Shown: piece after piece, positions 1 through 7,545 of the stretch
How the letters are laid out: the number at the start of each line of letters is the position of its first letter
Numbering within the stretch: position 1 is the first letter of the stretch
Made by a program: the position numbers and the translations under genes
Notes under the pieces: generated by a model
Told to the model about the DNA's origin: nothing
Seen by the model: the letters and a program-made list of their open reading frames with translations, nothing else
The model's database searches: none
NCBI RefSeq assembly: GCF_003428165.1
Contig: NZ_QLIQ01000032.1
Span: 1-32,191 of the forward strand
From: Cysteiniphilum litorale
Lineage (GTDB): Bacteria > Pseudomonadota > Gammaproteobacteria > Francisellales > Francisellaceae
Direction: 5' to 3'
DNA length: 32,191 nucleotides

Positions 1-862
1 CAACAAAAACAAAATTATTCACTGTGTTTAAATCAAGTCCCGCCAAGTAGTTTTTGAGTAAATTAAAAACCTTCTGAGGACTACCGATGATGCCATCAAT
101 AATCGGTAACTCCTTCTTAATCTTATTACCTTCCTCATCAACCACGTAAATAACAAATAGCTTAACCTCTCGCCACTGACCCTTAAATCGATTACGCTTC
201 TTAGCCGTCTTTGGACCTCGCTTTTTACTTCGTATTCTAATGCGACCGCCATCTATCGATACAACAATCGTGTTGGTGTTGTTAAATCCAGATAAATACT
301 TTTCAGCCGATTGACTTAGGCGTGCTAATTTACTGATATGTTTGCTGATCTTAACAATTGATGCCACTGATAAATGGATGTTGATTTTAGCCAGATGCTT
401 TTTGACTTCATCATATGAGCTCAATGCGGTCGAAAGCATCGCGATATAGGTGCTTAAACCATTGGATATAGCATGGTGAATACCCAGTAATTGCAAGCCT
501 GGCTTACAGCCCGTACCTTTGCCTTTATTTGTTCCTTTGAAAAGATAGTAAGGCATATAAATATCAAAACGGTTACCATTGCGATACATCACATTAGTCG
601 CTCTATAGTCTTTGAAAATGTAGCGCTTGCCCGTAGCATCTAACTGTGCTTTTTCATCTTTTTTGAATGAGTCACTGAGCACTTTCTCTTGATGACTTAG
701 TGCTGCGTATAAGTCGGAGAGTTTGCTTGATAGATCTTGTGCATGCTCAATACGATCTTTATCAAGCTTATTTTCCGTAACGGTGTTAAGCTTAGATAGC
801 TCTACTATCGTATTTGATATCTCATTTTGAATCGTTTCTAGGTTTTGCTCAGCTAAATTCAT
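1..862 (-). CDS. Transposase-like protein, partial (runs off the left edge)
   Basis: An uninterrupted minus-strand frame starts at the ATG at 862-860 and stays open for about 287 codons to the window edge, so the C-terminus is missing. The N-terminal ~80 residues are helical and probably coiled coil. A basic central part follows, then the motif VSIDGGRIRIRSKKRG near residues 209-224, a WRE-K-LFVIYVVDEEG strand and IIDG. An Asp after a hydrophobic strand (SIDGGR) followed by more beta strands is the look of an RNase-H-fold DDE transposase core, but the second and third acidic residues would lie outside the window. I cannot assign an IS family. Its position, cutting into an integrase gene, supports a mobile element. 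Confidence 0.6.
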   Translation of the reverse strand, partial: MNLAEQNLETIQNEISNTIVELSKLNTVTENKLDKDRIEHAQDLSSKLSDLYAALSHQEKVLSDSFKKDEKAQLDATGKRYIFKDYRATNVMYRNGNRFDIYMPYYLFKGTNKGKGTGCKPGLQLLGIHHAISNGLSTYIAMLSTALSSYDEVKKHLAKINIHLSVASIVKISKHISKLARLSQSAEKYLSGFNNTNTIVVSIDGGRIRIRSKKRGPKTAKKRNRFKGQWREVKLFVIYVVDEEGNKIKKELPIIDGIIGSPQKVFNLLKNYLAGLDLNTVNNFVFV

Positions 863-965
863 CCGTAACTTGCTTATGTTTTAAAGGCAGTAGGGTATTT
901 GTACATAAGTATCGCATTCAGTTCAAGTTAAACTACAGCTGATTTACCCACAAATCGCGAATGCG
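1..965 (-). mobile_element. Insertion element, right part (end near 945-970 estimated)
   Basis: This covers the transposase-like gene plus about 100 bases upstream of its start. The boundary is inferred from the place where the neighbouring integrase frame stops looking like an integrase (after residues SASQ, around 970). A 7-bp inverted repeat (CGCATTC near 912, GAATGCG near 959) lies in the presumed terminal region. The true end cannot be fixed without a second copy. Confidence 0.4.
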
Positions 966-1312
966 CCCTGACTAGCAGAAAATTCATTCTTTTTGACGTC
1001 TAACCAATAGGCAGCAATATGCTCAAGCGTCTTATCATTTTCTGCTTTCTGTTTGTCTTTATAAGTTTTTGGGTCAACTCCATTTGCAATTAAAGCTCTA
1101 TATTCCTGTGCTAGCCCTCGTGCTTGCTTTAATGAAACATTGGGATATAAACCAAAGCCAAGCCAATTCGCCTTACCATTTAGTGTATAGCGAAACTCCC
1201 ATGCTTTACTATTATTTGCTTTAATTGATATATATAACCCATTACCATCATTAACACGATATAGCTTATCCATTGCCTTCAAAGCCTTTATTTTAGTATC
1301 TGTCAGCTTCAT
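944..1312 (-). pseudogene. Tyrosine site-specific integrase, N-terminal remnant (DUF4102-type)
   Basis: Residues from the ATG at 1312 (MKLTDTKIKALK) through LFG-type beta strands (GKANWLGFGLYPNVSLKQAR) and ALIANGVDP match the arm-binding N-terminal domain of P4/CP4-57-like integrases. The gene is about 120 residues long instead of the usual ~400. The core-binding domain has barely begun (AAYWLDVKKNEF) and the whole catalytic domain (R-H-R-Y) is missing. The last few residues (GAFAICG) do not look like integrase and probably come from the inserted element. A GTG start at 1378 would add 22 residues, but the ATG at 1312 gives the normal family start. Such integrases usually lie beside the tRNA gene they used as attachment site; here tRNA-Leu is about 200 bases away. 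Confidence 0.8.
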
Positions 1313-1395
1313 AGTGTATATTCCAAAGTGTATAGTGAAATGAAGTTTAGCACAAAAATGCCTTATTGCCTTTTCCACTATACACTTTACTATAC
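1313..1395. promoter_or_regulatory. Inverted and direct repeats upstream of the integrase remnant
   Basis: A perfect 13-bp inverted repeat (AAAGTGTATAGTG at 1325-1337, CACTATACACTTT at 1376-1388) is joined by further partial copies of the GTGTATA core at 1314-1320 and of TATACA just after 1388. Repeats in this place could be an operator for integrase autoregulation or arm-type integrase/excisionase binding sites. The choice between these is inference. Confidence 0.45.
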
Positions 1396-1440
1396 ATTTA
1401 AATGCAAGTCCTTATGAAATGCTATAAAACGTTATGAATA

Positions 1441-1470
1441 CTTAAAGCCTTATAAAACAAAGGCTTAAAG
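1441..1470 (-). terminator. Stem-loop downstream of the tRNA array, possible terminator
   Basis: Two 11-base arms (1441-1451 and 1460-1470) pair with one mismatch around an 8-base loop. On the minus strand this lies 41 bases beyond the 3' end of tRNA-Leu. A clean T-run after the stem is absent, so it may instead be a processing or stability hairpin. Confidence 0.35.
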
Positions 1471-1510
1471 ATGATAATGAGATGATTTGAGGCGTTATAA
1501 TATGATTATG

Positions 1511-1593
1511 TGGTGCGGACGGGGAGACTCGAACTCCCACGGTTTCCCGCTGGAACCTAAATCCAGTGCGTCTACCAATTTCGCCACGTCCGC
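1511..1593 (-). tRNA. tRNA-Leu (anticodon UAG)
   Basis: Read on the minus strand, it has a GCGGACG acceptor arm, a long variable arm typical of Leu tRNAs, an anticodon loop TTTAGGT between CTGGA and TCCAG (anticodon UAG), the GTTCGAGTC T-loop and an encoded CCA at 1511-1513. It is the last gene of the five-tRNA array, and its 3' end faces the integrase remnant, making it the likely attachment site of the old island. Confidence 0.95.
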
Positions 1594-1599
1594 AAAGAC

Positions 1600-1676
1600 T
1601 GGGGTGAACGATGGGACTTGAACCCACGACAACCGGAATCACAATCCGGGGCTCTACCAACTGAGCTACGCCCACC
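1600..1676 (-). tRNA. tRNA-His (anticodon GUG)
   Basis: The anticodon stem-loop CCGGA-TTGTGAT-TCCGG gives anticodon GUG. The extra 5' G (G-1), paired with C73, is the identity feature of tRNA-His. CCA is encoded. Two G-U pairs occur in the acceptor stem. Confidence 0.95.
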
Positions 1677-1690
1677 ATAAACTCTTTTAA

Positions 1691-1767
1691 TGGTACGCCC
1701 GGCAGGATTCGAACCTGCTACCCTCGGCTTAGAAGGCCGATGCTCTATCCAGATGAGCTACGGGCGC
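1691..1767 (-). tRNA. tRNA-Arg (anticodon UCU)
   Basis: The anticodon loop CTTCTAA between TCGGC and GCCGA gives anticodon UCU. The acceptor arms GCGCCCG and CGGGCGT pair, the GGTTCGAATCC T-arm is intact and CCA is encoded. Confidence 0.95.
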
Positions 1768-1797
1768 ATTTTCTCTTCCGCCATTGACGGTAAAAAA

Positions 1798-1874
<77 letters not shown>

Positions 1875-1886
1875 AATATTCTATAA

Positions 1887-1962
<76 letters not shown>

Positions 1963-1972
1963 AATGCCGCAT

Positions 1973-2001
1973 ATTAAAGCGGATTTACCCAGCTCGGTCA
2001 A
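1973..2001 (-). promoter_or_regulatory. Promoter of the tRNA array
   Basis: On the minus strand a -35 TTGACC (2001-1996) and a -10 TTTAAT (1978-1973) are separated by exactly 17 bases. A GC-rich discriminator (GCGGC) follows, as in stringently controlled stable-RNA promoters, and an A/T-rich stretch lies upstream. tRNA-Phe begins about 10 bases after the -10 box. Confidence 0.75.
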
Positions 2002-2162
2002 GCACTTTTTTGAATAATTTATTGCATCCGCCAAAAAGGCTACAAACTAGACAAATAAAGGCTTTAGTTGTTTGCATTAAATACAATTTCATGCCCAATC
2101 TTGCTGTTTTTTGCGCTACAATGCCTCCACTCATTTTTAATGACTAAGGAGAAAAACCCACT

Positions 2163-2657
2163 ATGTTATCAATTATCGTTGCATATGATCAAAAACAAGG
2201 CATTGGCATTAAAAACAGCTTACCTTGGAAACTATCTGATGATTTGAAAAATTTTAAAAAGTTAACTGAAAACAATTATATCGTCATGGGTCGCAAGACC
2301 TTTGACTCGATTGGACGCGCACTGCCTAATCGTAAGAATATCATCCTTACGCGCCAAAAAGATTACACACAAGACAAATGCGCCATCGTTCATGATGTTG
2401 AGCATATCCTTAATCTAGCCAAAGACAAGCCTCATTATGAGATCTTTATCATCGGTGGTGCTGAGATCTATAATGCTTTTCTACCCTTTATCGATCGTTT
2501 ATACATTACCAAAGTAAATGCATTAAAAGAAGCTGATGCTTTTTTCCCACAGTGGCAAGAAAAAGAATTTAAGCGCATTGGACAACGCAGTTATCATAAA
2601 GATCAAAACAATGAATGTGATTTTGATTTTGAGGTATGGGAAAGGCGTCAAGACTAA
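2163..2657 (+). CDS. folA: Dihydrofolate reductase
   Basis: Reduces dihydrofolate to tetrahydrofolate with NADPH in the cytoplasm; target of trimethoprim. The 164 residues cover the whole single domain. The start is MLSIIVAYDQKQGIG, the active-site acid is D27 in LPWKLSDDL, the NADPH-binding GRKTFDSIGRALPNRKNI segment lies near residues 43-60, IIGGAEIYN near 98, and the C-terminal strand has FEVWERR. The ATG is preceded by AAGGAG at 2146-2151. The gene stands alone between the tRNA array and the convergent lolD; only 23 bases separate the two stop codons and no hairpin terminator is seen there. Confidence 0.97.
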   Translation: MLSIIVAYDQKQGIGIKNSLPWKLSDDLKNFKKLTENNYIVMGRKTFDSIGRALPNRKNIILTRQKDYTQDKCAIVHDVEHILNLAKDKPHYEIFIIGGAEIYNAFLPFIDRLYITKVNALKEADAFFPQWQEKEFKRIGQRSYHKDQNNECDFDFEVWERRQD

Positions 2658-2680
2658 ACACCCCAATCATAGCCAAGAAA

Positions 2681-3373
2681 CTATTCTATACGCCCATCCG
2701 TAAGCCGATAGACCTTATCCATTTCGCTAGCAAAGCGCTCATCGTGTGTTACAACAACAAATGCAGTTTTAAATTCACTACTTAATTGATGCATTAATTG
2801 CAATACTTTCTCAGAATTCTCCGCATCAAGATTACCAGTTGGCTCATCAGCTAAAATACAACTAGGCTTAGTCACTAAAGCACGCGCGATAGCAACACGT
2901 TGGCGCTCACCACCTGATAATGTACCAGGCTTGTGTTTAATGCGATGCGCGAGTCCCACCGCTTCAAGCATGTGCACAGCATCTCTGTGCGCTTTTGCTT
3001 TAGAGATATCTTTACGCATCATCAATGGCAGCATGACATTATCTAGCGCACTAAACTCAGGCAATAAGTGATGAAACTGATAAATAAAACCTAAATGCCT
3101 GTTCCTTAATAAAGCACGTTTATTGGCTGACAATGCATCCATGCGCTTTCCCGCAAGATAAACTTGACCCTTGGTTGGCGAATCAAGGCCCGCGAGCATA
3201 TTCAAAAGCGTGGTTTTGCCAGAGCCAGATTGCCCTAAAATTGCGACCTTTTGTCCATATTCAACATGCAAATCAATATCATGCAAAACCCCTGTTTCAA
3301 GCTTACCTTCTTTATAAACTTTATCAACACCCTCACAAAAGATAGCATATTGATTCAATTGAATATCACTCAT
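2681..3373 (-). CDS. lolD: Lipoprotein-releasing ABC transporter ATPase LolD
   Basis: ATP-binding subunit of the LolCDE complex that extracts outer-membrane lipoproteins from the inner membrane and hands them to LolA. Seen in order: Walker A (GQSGSGKTT), Q-loop with the Lol-type [12 protein letters not shown] segment, signature LSGGERQR, Walker B with ADEPTGNLD, and H-loop VVTHD. The ATG at 3373 gives 230 residues, the normal length. An upstream TTG/GTG-type start would run further into lolC. The ATG overlaps the end of lolC by 8 bases, so the two are translationally coupled. It could be a MacB/FtsE-type ATPase, but the lolC partner makes LolD by far the best call. Confidence 0.95.
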   Translation of the reverse strand: MSDIQLNQYAIFCEGVDKVYKEGKLETGVLHDIDLHVEYGQKVAILGQSGSGKTTLLNMLAGLDSPTKGQVYLAGKRMDALSANKRALLRNRHLGFIYQFHHLLPEFSALDNVMLPLMMRKDISKAKAHRDAVHMLEAVGLAHRIKHKPGTLSGGERQRVAIARALVTKPSCILADEPTGNLDAENSEKVLQLMHQLSSEFKTAFVVVTHDERFASEMDKVYRLTDGRIE

Positions 3374-4616
3374 AACGCAATGCCTCCGCTGGTTGAACTC
3401 TTGAAGCACTCCACGCTGGATAAAGTGTCGCCAAGAAACTTAAAATAAGTGATGCAATGGCTACATGCACTAAGTCGCTCATTACTAATTTTGATGGAAT
3501 AAAATCAATTTGATACACACTTGGACTTAAGAATTGCACATGAAATACAACCTGAATCCAATTAACAATCTCCGTTGCATTAACCGATAATACGATACCT
3601 AAGAGAATACCAATAATCGTACCAATTACGCCAATGGCTAATCCTTGAATAATAAAGGTCATAATAATTTGCCGCGACGACATCCCTAAGGTACGCATAA
3701 TCGCAATATCTGAACATTTATCGGTCACAACCATCACTAGCGACGATAATAAATTAAAAATTGCCACAGCAATAATCAGCATCAAGATAAAAAACATCAT
3801 CGTTTTTTCCATCTGCAATGCTTGAAAGAAGCTCTTGTTCTCATCCGTCCAGTCGCGTGCCATATAGAAATCTGGCAATATCTGCGTATTTAACGTCTCC
3901 TTTAAGAAAGGTGCTTGATAAATATCTTTGACCCCAAGCTGCAAAGCGCTAACTGAGTTGCCCATTTGAAACAATTTAGCAGCATCATTGATATTAACCA
4001 ATGCATAATAACTATCATATTGATAACTGACACTAAAAATGCCTGAGACTTTAAACTGCTTTAAGCGCGGAATCATGCCGGCTGGTGTTAGATTTGCTTG
4101 TGGCACAATAAGGGTGATTTTATCTCCAACTTTGACGCCTAATGAATCTGCTAAATACTTACCCAGAATGATATTAAACTTACCCGATTGCAATGATGAC
4201 AAACTCCCTTGTTGCATATGCTCAGCAATTGGTACTACTGATCCTTCATATTTTGGATCAATTCCTTGAATCGCAGCAAAAGCATTGGTGGCATTAGCAG
4301 ATAACATGCCTTGCCCTTCAATAATTGGAGCCGCACCTGAAATACGCTTATCTTTTTGCTTAAGCGTTTGCGCTAGATTCTCCCAGTTATATAGCTTACC
4401 ACCGGCTTGATAGACCTTAACTGGTGGCACCATCATCAAAATACGATCTTTGATTTGTTCATCAAAGCCATTCATCACTGACATCACTGTGATCAATACA
4501 GCAACACCAAGAGCAATCCCAATAAATGAAATCGCTGAAATAATCGAAATAAATTGATTTTTCTTTTTTGCGCGCAAATAACGCAAACCAATAAACAAGG
4601 GTAACGGTCGATACAT
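3366..4616 (-). CDS. lolC: Lipoprotein-releasing permease LolC/LolE family
   Basis: Inner-membrane permease of the Lol lipoprotein sorting system. The 416-residue protein has the family layout. A short cytoplasmic N-terminus (LFIGLRYLRAKKKNQF) is followed by one membrane helix around residues 24-46 ending in VMNGFDEQI, then a periplasmic domain of roughly 220 residues, then three more helices in the C-terminal third with the FtsX-like core (AIMRTLGMSSRQIIMTF), and the end [13 protein letters not shown]. Only one permease gene is present beside lolD; whether a second (lolE) exists elsewhere or this forms a single-permease (LolF-type) complex cannot be told here. The ATG lies directly after a TAG in another frame and has only a weak ribosome site. 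Confidence 0.93.
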   Translation of the reverse strand: MYRPLPLFIGLRYLRAKKKNQFISIISAISFIGIALGVAVLITVMSVMNGFDEQIKDRILMMVPPVKVYQAGGKLYNWENLAQTLKQKDKRISGAAPIIEGQGMLSANATNAFAAIQGIDPKYEGSVVPIAEHMQQGSLSSLQSGKFNIILGKYLADSLGVKVGDKITLIVPQANLTPAGMIPRLKQFKVSGIFSVSYQYDSYYALVNINDAAKLFQMGNSVSALQLGVKDIYQAPFLKETLNTQILPDFYMARDWTDENKSFFQALQMEKTMMFFILMLIIAVAIFNLLSSLVMVVTDKCSDIAIMRTLGMSSRQIIMTFIIQGLAIGVIGTIIGILLGIVLSVNATEIVNWIQVVFHVQFLSPSVYQIDFIPSKLVMSDLVHVAIASLILSFLATLYPAWSASRVQPAEALRYE

Positions 4617-4651
4617 CTAGTTATCCGTCAAATTAAACGCATCGGCATCAT

Positions 4652-4681
4652 AACATAGTTGTGCTTGATGACATACAGCAA
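4652..4681 (-). promoter_or_regulatory. Candidate promoter for lolC-lolD
   Basis: On the minus strand, -35 TTGCTG (4681-4676) and -10 TATGTT (4657-4652) are 18 bases apart and lie about 35 bases before the lolC start. No other good match lies nearer. Confidence 0.35.
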
Positions 4682-4781
4682 TGCGATGAATAAGCCGATG
4701 CCATATAATGGCAACCTTGGTGAAGAAGTGCTCGTCAACTCTCAATATTAAACTTAATTTGAACTTATTTGCATTTAACAC

Positions 4782-4809
4782 TTGATTTTAAACTTTTTTA
4801 GAACATAAT
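4782..4809 (+). promoter_or_regulatory. Candidate promoter for lexA
   Basis: TTGATT (4782-4787) and CATAAT (4804-4809) are 16 bases apart, about 30 bases before the lexA ATG. I looked for a CTGT-N8-ACAG type SOS box in the 225-base lolC-lexA gap and did not find a convincing one. If LexA autoregulates, its operator has another sequence. Confidence 0.4.
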
Positions 4810-4841
4810 AAACAGTAGATCAACGGCAATGAGATGGGTTC

Positions 4842-5459
4842 ATGTTAAATAACAAAGAGCAGCAAGTTTTAAACATTATCCAGAGTTTTCAAGCTAAAAA
4901 TGGCTACTCACCTACCTTTAGTGATATTGCAGATGCTTTAAATCTCAAATCAAAAGCCACAGTTTCTTACTATATTAAAGCGCTCAAAGAAAAGGGTTAT
5001 ATTCACATCCCCAAAGGTAAGCGCAAGCATATTGAAATCATTGATCAAGCAGATAATGAACAGCACAATCTTCTTCATTTACCATTGGTTGGTACGATTG
5101 CCGCAGGTTTACCGTTAGAAGCTTATGAGGTGATAGAAACCATTGATTTATCTGAGCTTTTGAATATGCCTGATCGCTATTTATTAAAAATATCGGGCAA
5201 CTCAATGCAAGATAGTGGAATTCTAGATGGTGATCTGGTGCTCATTCAAAAACAGCATATTGCCCGCAATGGTCAAATTGTCGTGGCATTAATCGATGAA
5301 AAGGAAGCAACATTAAAAGAATTTAAAATGCAGGATAATAAAACTGTAACACTTATCCCCCACAATGAAGACCTCCCCCCGATGATCTATCCTGCGCATC
5401 GCGTGAGCATTCAAGGTGTTTACTTGGGAATGCGCTTGGATAGGTCATTTTTGCTATAG
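4842..5459 (+). CDS. lexA: LexA repressor
   Basis: SOS-response repressor that self-cleaves when stimulated by RecA filaments. The N-terminal winged helix-turn-helix covers about residues 1-65 (SPTFSDIADALNLKSKATVS then IKALKEKGYI). The self-cleavage bond is Ala88-Gly89 (VGTIAAGLP), the nucleophile is Ser121 (SGNSMQDSG) and the general base is Lys159 (ATLKEF), the S24-peptidase Ser-Lys dyad. The length of 205 residues is normal. The recognition helix (LKSKATVSYYIKAL) differs from the E. coli type, fitting the absence of an E. coli-like SOS box upstream. The two small ORFs and the exonuclease VII genes follow on the same strand and may be co-transcribed. Confidence 0.95.
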   Translation: MLNNKEQQVLNIIQSFQAKNGYSPTFSDIADALNLKSKATVSYYIKALKEKGYIHIPKGKRKHIEIIDQADNEQHNLLHLPLVGTIAAGLPLEAYEVIETIDLSELLNMPDRYLLKISGNSMQDSGILDGDLVLIQKQHIARNGQIVVALIDEKEATLKEFKMQDNKTVTLIPHNEDLPPMIYPAHRVSIQGVYLGMRLDRSFLL

Positions 5460-5479
5460 AAAAAGAGAAGGAGAAAATC

Positions 5480-5593
5480 ATGCTGAAATTTAACGGTCAA
5501 ATCAGTTATACTTTGCAGCTGAGTAAATATGAACAAAAACATTATGAACAACGCCGCCAAGCGCTAAAACAGCGTCTTTATCAAAGCGTATAA
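5480..5593 (+). CDS. Small ORF, 37 aa, between lexA and xseA
   Basis: An ATG at 5480 with an excellent ribosome site (AAGGAG at 5468-5473, six bases away) opens a 37-codon frame ending in TAA at 5591-5593. The peptide begins MLKFNGQISYTL and has a charged, glutamine- and arginine-rich helical second half (KYEQKHYEQRRQALKQRLYQ). It starts 20 bases after the lexA stop. I recognise no family. The ribosome site and its place in a tight co-directional run support translation; a regulatory leader peptide or a small SOS-linked protein are both possible. Confidence 0.55.
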   Translation: MLKFNGQISYTLQLSKYEQKHYEQRRQALKQRLYQSV

Positions 5594-5638
5594 TGCATAA
5601 TCTCAGTAAATAAAAACGAAACCAAACCAGGAGGGTTT

Positions 5639-5785
5639 ATGAAACAATCATCTTCATTTGAAAATAATTTACGCCATACAGAGCTTAAGCTTGAGGCGGA
5701 AGAAATGCTAAGTGCCGGCGTGCCTTTATCGGTGATTGCCAAAACACTAAAACTAAAAATCAGCGACATTTTAGACTTGCAATAA
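5639..5785 (+). CDS. Small ORF, 48 aa, helix-turn-helix-like, between lexA and xseA
   Basis: An ATG at 5639 follows a near-perfect ribosome site (AGGAGG at 5629-5634). The 48-residue product has a helical N-terminal half (HTELKLEAEEMLSAG) and an end (VPLSVIAKTLKLKISDIL) that reads like the helix-turn-helix of resolvase- or Trp-repressor-type proteins. Its stop is 13 bases before the xseA ATG, so it is probably co-translated with the exonuclease VII large subunit. No function is assigned; DNA binding is inference from the short motif only. Confidence 0.6.
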   Translation: MKQSSSFENNLRHTELKLEAEEMLSAGVPLSVIAKTLKLKISDILDLQ

Positions 5786-5798
5786 ACTCAGATTACAT

Positions 5799-7277
5799 AT
5801 GAGCTTAACTGCATTGACGACGATAAAAGAGCCTCTGAGGCTAAGTGACTTTTTAACACAAGTTAAACAAACTATCGATGAGCGCTTTAATGGCAATCAC
5901 GGTTATTGGGTGCGTGGTGAGATCTCGCAATGGCAAAAAAATGCAGGGCATTTTTATGGTGAACTCGTTGAATTTGACGATAACACCCAACAAATAATTG
6001 CCAAAGTACGCATCAATATGTGGGCAAGCATGGCGATTAAGATTAATGCTAAATTCCAACGCAGCACAGGGGAGTCGTTAAAGTCCGGACTAAAAGTATT
6101 GCTTTTAATCGAGCCGAGCTTTCATCAAACCTTTGGCTTAAGTCTGAATATTCTTGATATTGATCCAAGTTTCACCTTAGGCGATCGTCAAGCGCGTAAG
6201 CAAGCTATTTTGACTCGATTGGAGCAAGAGGGTTTGCACCATAAAAACCTTAATCTTAAGACACCTAATGATTTCACACGCGTTGCCGTCATATCAAGCA
6301 AACACGCCGCAGGGCTTCAGGATTTTTTCACTGAAGCAGAACTCTTACAAAAACATCATTTATGCCAATTTGATGTCTATCATGCCAGCATGCAAGGCAA
6401 AACCTGTGCAACTGAGATTACCACACAATTGCGTGCGATTTACAAAATGATTAAAGCGCATCAAAAAAACTATGATTGCATTGTCATTATACGTGGCGGA
6501 GGTGCTGAGTCTGATCTTGACGGCTTTAATTACTTTGAGCCCGCCAATGCAATTTGCCATATGCCGATTACTGTTTTTACAGGCATTGGGCATAAGCGCG
6601 ATCAAACGATACTGGATCAGCTTGCCAATAAAAGTTTTGATACCCCATCTAAGGTCATTCAATTTATTAAAGAAAATATCATTAGCAAAGCGCAAAATGC
6701 ACAAAAGCATTTTGACTTTACCATTAGCCAAGCACGTCATTTAGTGCAACACCATCATAAAGACATTGAATCTAAACACACGTCAGCACAACAGCTTATA
6801 AGAACAACGCTGAATTATCATAAAACGATTTATGCGCACTATTTCCAATTAATTATAAGCTTTTCAAAAGAAGCCTTAAGTTATCAAAAACAACTGCATG
6901 AACGCCACTACCATGAATTAATGCAATTAACACATCGCTATACACGTATTGCACAGAGCAATATCGAATATATTGCAACACATCTACACACGTTAGCAAA
7001 GACAATGCTACAACAGCACGCATTTCAAATTACCCACTGGCATGCAAGCACATTGACGCAAGCCAAATCCATCCTAGTATACGCCAACAACACGATTCAA
7101 GGGCAATATAAGTTAATCTTAAGCGCTTCAATTGAACCAACGCTTAAGCGTGGCTTTAGCCTAACGAGTTATGACGGGAAATATATTACCTCTGCCCAAA
7201 GTGCCAAAAGCTGTGATAAACTCACCATTCATTACCATGATGGTCGAATAGCTGCAGAGATTAAAAATGACAAATAA
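5799..7277 (+). CDS. xseA: Exodeoxyribonuclease VII large subunit
   Basis: Large subunit of exonuclease VII, which degrades single-stranded DNA to oligonucleotides from both ends. An OB-fold DNA-binding domain lies at about residues 15-115 (VRGEISQWQKNAGHFYGEL). The catalytic domain follows with VAVISSKHAAGLQDF near 163, IIRGGGAESDLDGFN near 230 and the active-site segment GIGHKRDQTILD with its His and Asp near 263-268. A long coiled-coil region runs over roughly 285-450 and binds the small subunits, before the short C-terminal LKRGFSLTSYDGK segment. At 492 residues it is somewhat longer than the E. coli protein (456), mostly in the coiled coil. It overlaps xseB by 11 bases. Confidence 0.96.
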   Translation: MSLTALTTIKEPLRLSDFLTQVKQTIDERFNGNHGYWVRGEISQWQKNAGHFYGELVEFDDNTQQIIAKVRINMWASMAIKINAKFQRSTGESLKSGLKVLLLIEPSFHQTFGLSLNILDIDPSFTLGDRQARKQAILTRLEQEGLHHKNLNLKTPNDFTRVAVISSKHAAGLQDFFTEAELLQKHHLCQFDVYHASMQGKTCATEITTQLRAIYKMIKAHQKNYDCIVIIRGGGAESDLDGFNYFEPANAICHMPITVFTGIGHKRDQTILDQLANKSFDTPSKVIQFIKENIISKAQNAQKHFDFTISQARHLVQHHHKDIESKHTSAQQLIRTTLNYHKTIYAHYFQLIISFSKEALSYQKQLHERHYHELMQLTHRYTRIAQSNIEYIATHLHTLAKTMLQQHAFQITHWHASTLTQAKSILVYANNTIQGQYKLILSASIEPTLKRGFSLTSYDGKYITSAQSAKSCDKLTIHYHDGRIAAEIKNDK

Positions 7278-7476
7278 AACCAAAACTTATGCCGAGAACT
7301 ATGCCATTTTAGAAGAGATTAACTACCAGCTTCAGCAAGGACAAAATAACCCCAACATGATCGATGAGCTCGCCCCCATGTTGGAAAAAGCATCCAAAAG
7401 CTACCTTGTTTGCAAAGAGCGTATTGCCGCTGCCGAGAAGTTTATCGCTGAATTTGAGAATAAAAATAATCTCTAA
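7267..7476 (+). CDS. xseB: Exodeoxyribonuclease VII small subunit
   Basis: The 69-residue helical protein binds the coiled coil of XseA in several copies. It has the family pattern: an N-terminal helix (YAILEEINYQLQQG), a short turn with acidic residues (NMIDELAPMLEKASKSY) and a second helix (CKERIAAAEKFI). The start overlaps the xseA end by 11 bases, indicating coupled translation. After its stop, 69 bases without a clear terminator separate it from dsbD. Confidence 0.93.
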   Translation: MTNKTKTYAENYAILEEINYQLQQGQNNPNMIDELAPMLEKASKSYLVCKERIAAAEKFIAEFENKNNL

Positions 7477-7545
7477 AGCACCACTTCAGCACTTCATTTC
7501 CAGCAGCATCGTGCTACCATGCCATTTATTAGTATATACCTTTAA

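Noticed and set aside
28-252. 74-codon minus-strand ORF
   Set aside because: It is a shadow in another frame of the longer open transposase-like frame covering 1-862.
2071-2122. Two TACAAT boxes upstream of folA as promoter -10 elements
   Set aside because: Neither has a -35 box at an acceptable distance.
4617-4781. 54-codon minus-strand frame (GTG start) ending directly before the lolC ATG
   Set aside because: No ribosome site and no family resemblance; the region is better explained as the divergent lolC/lexA promoter zone.
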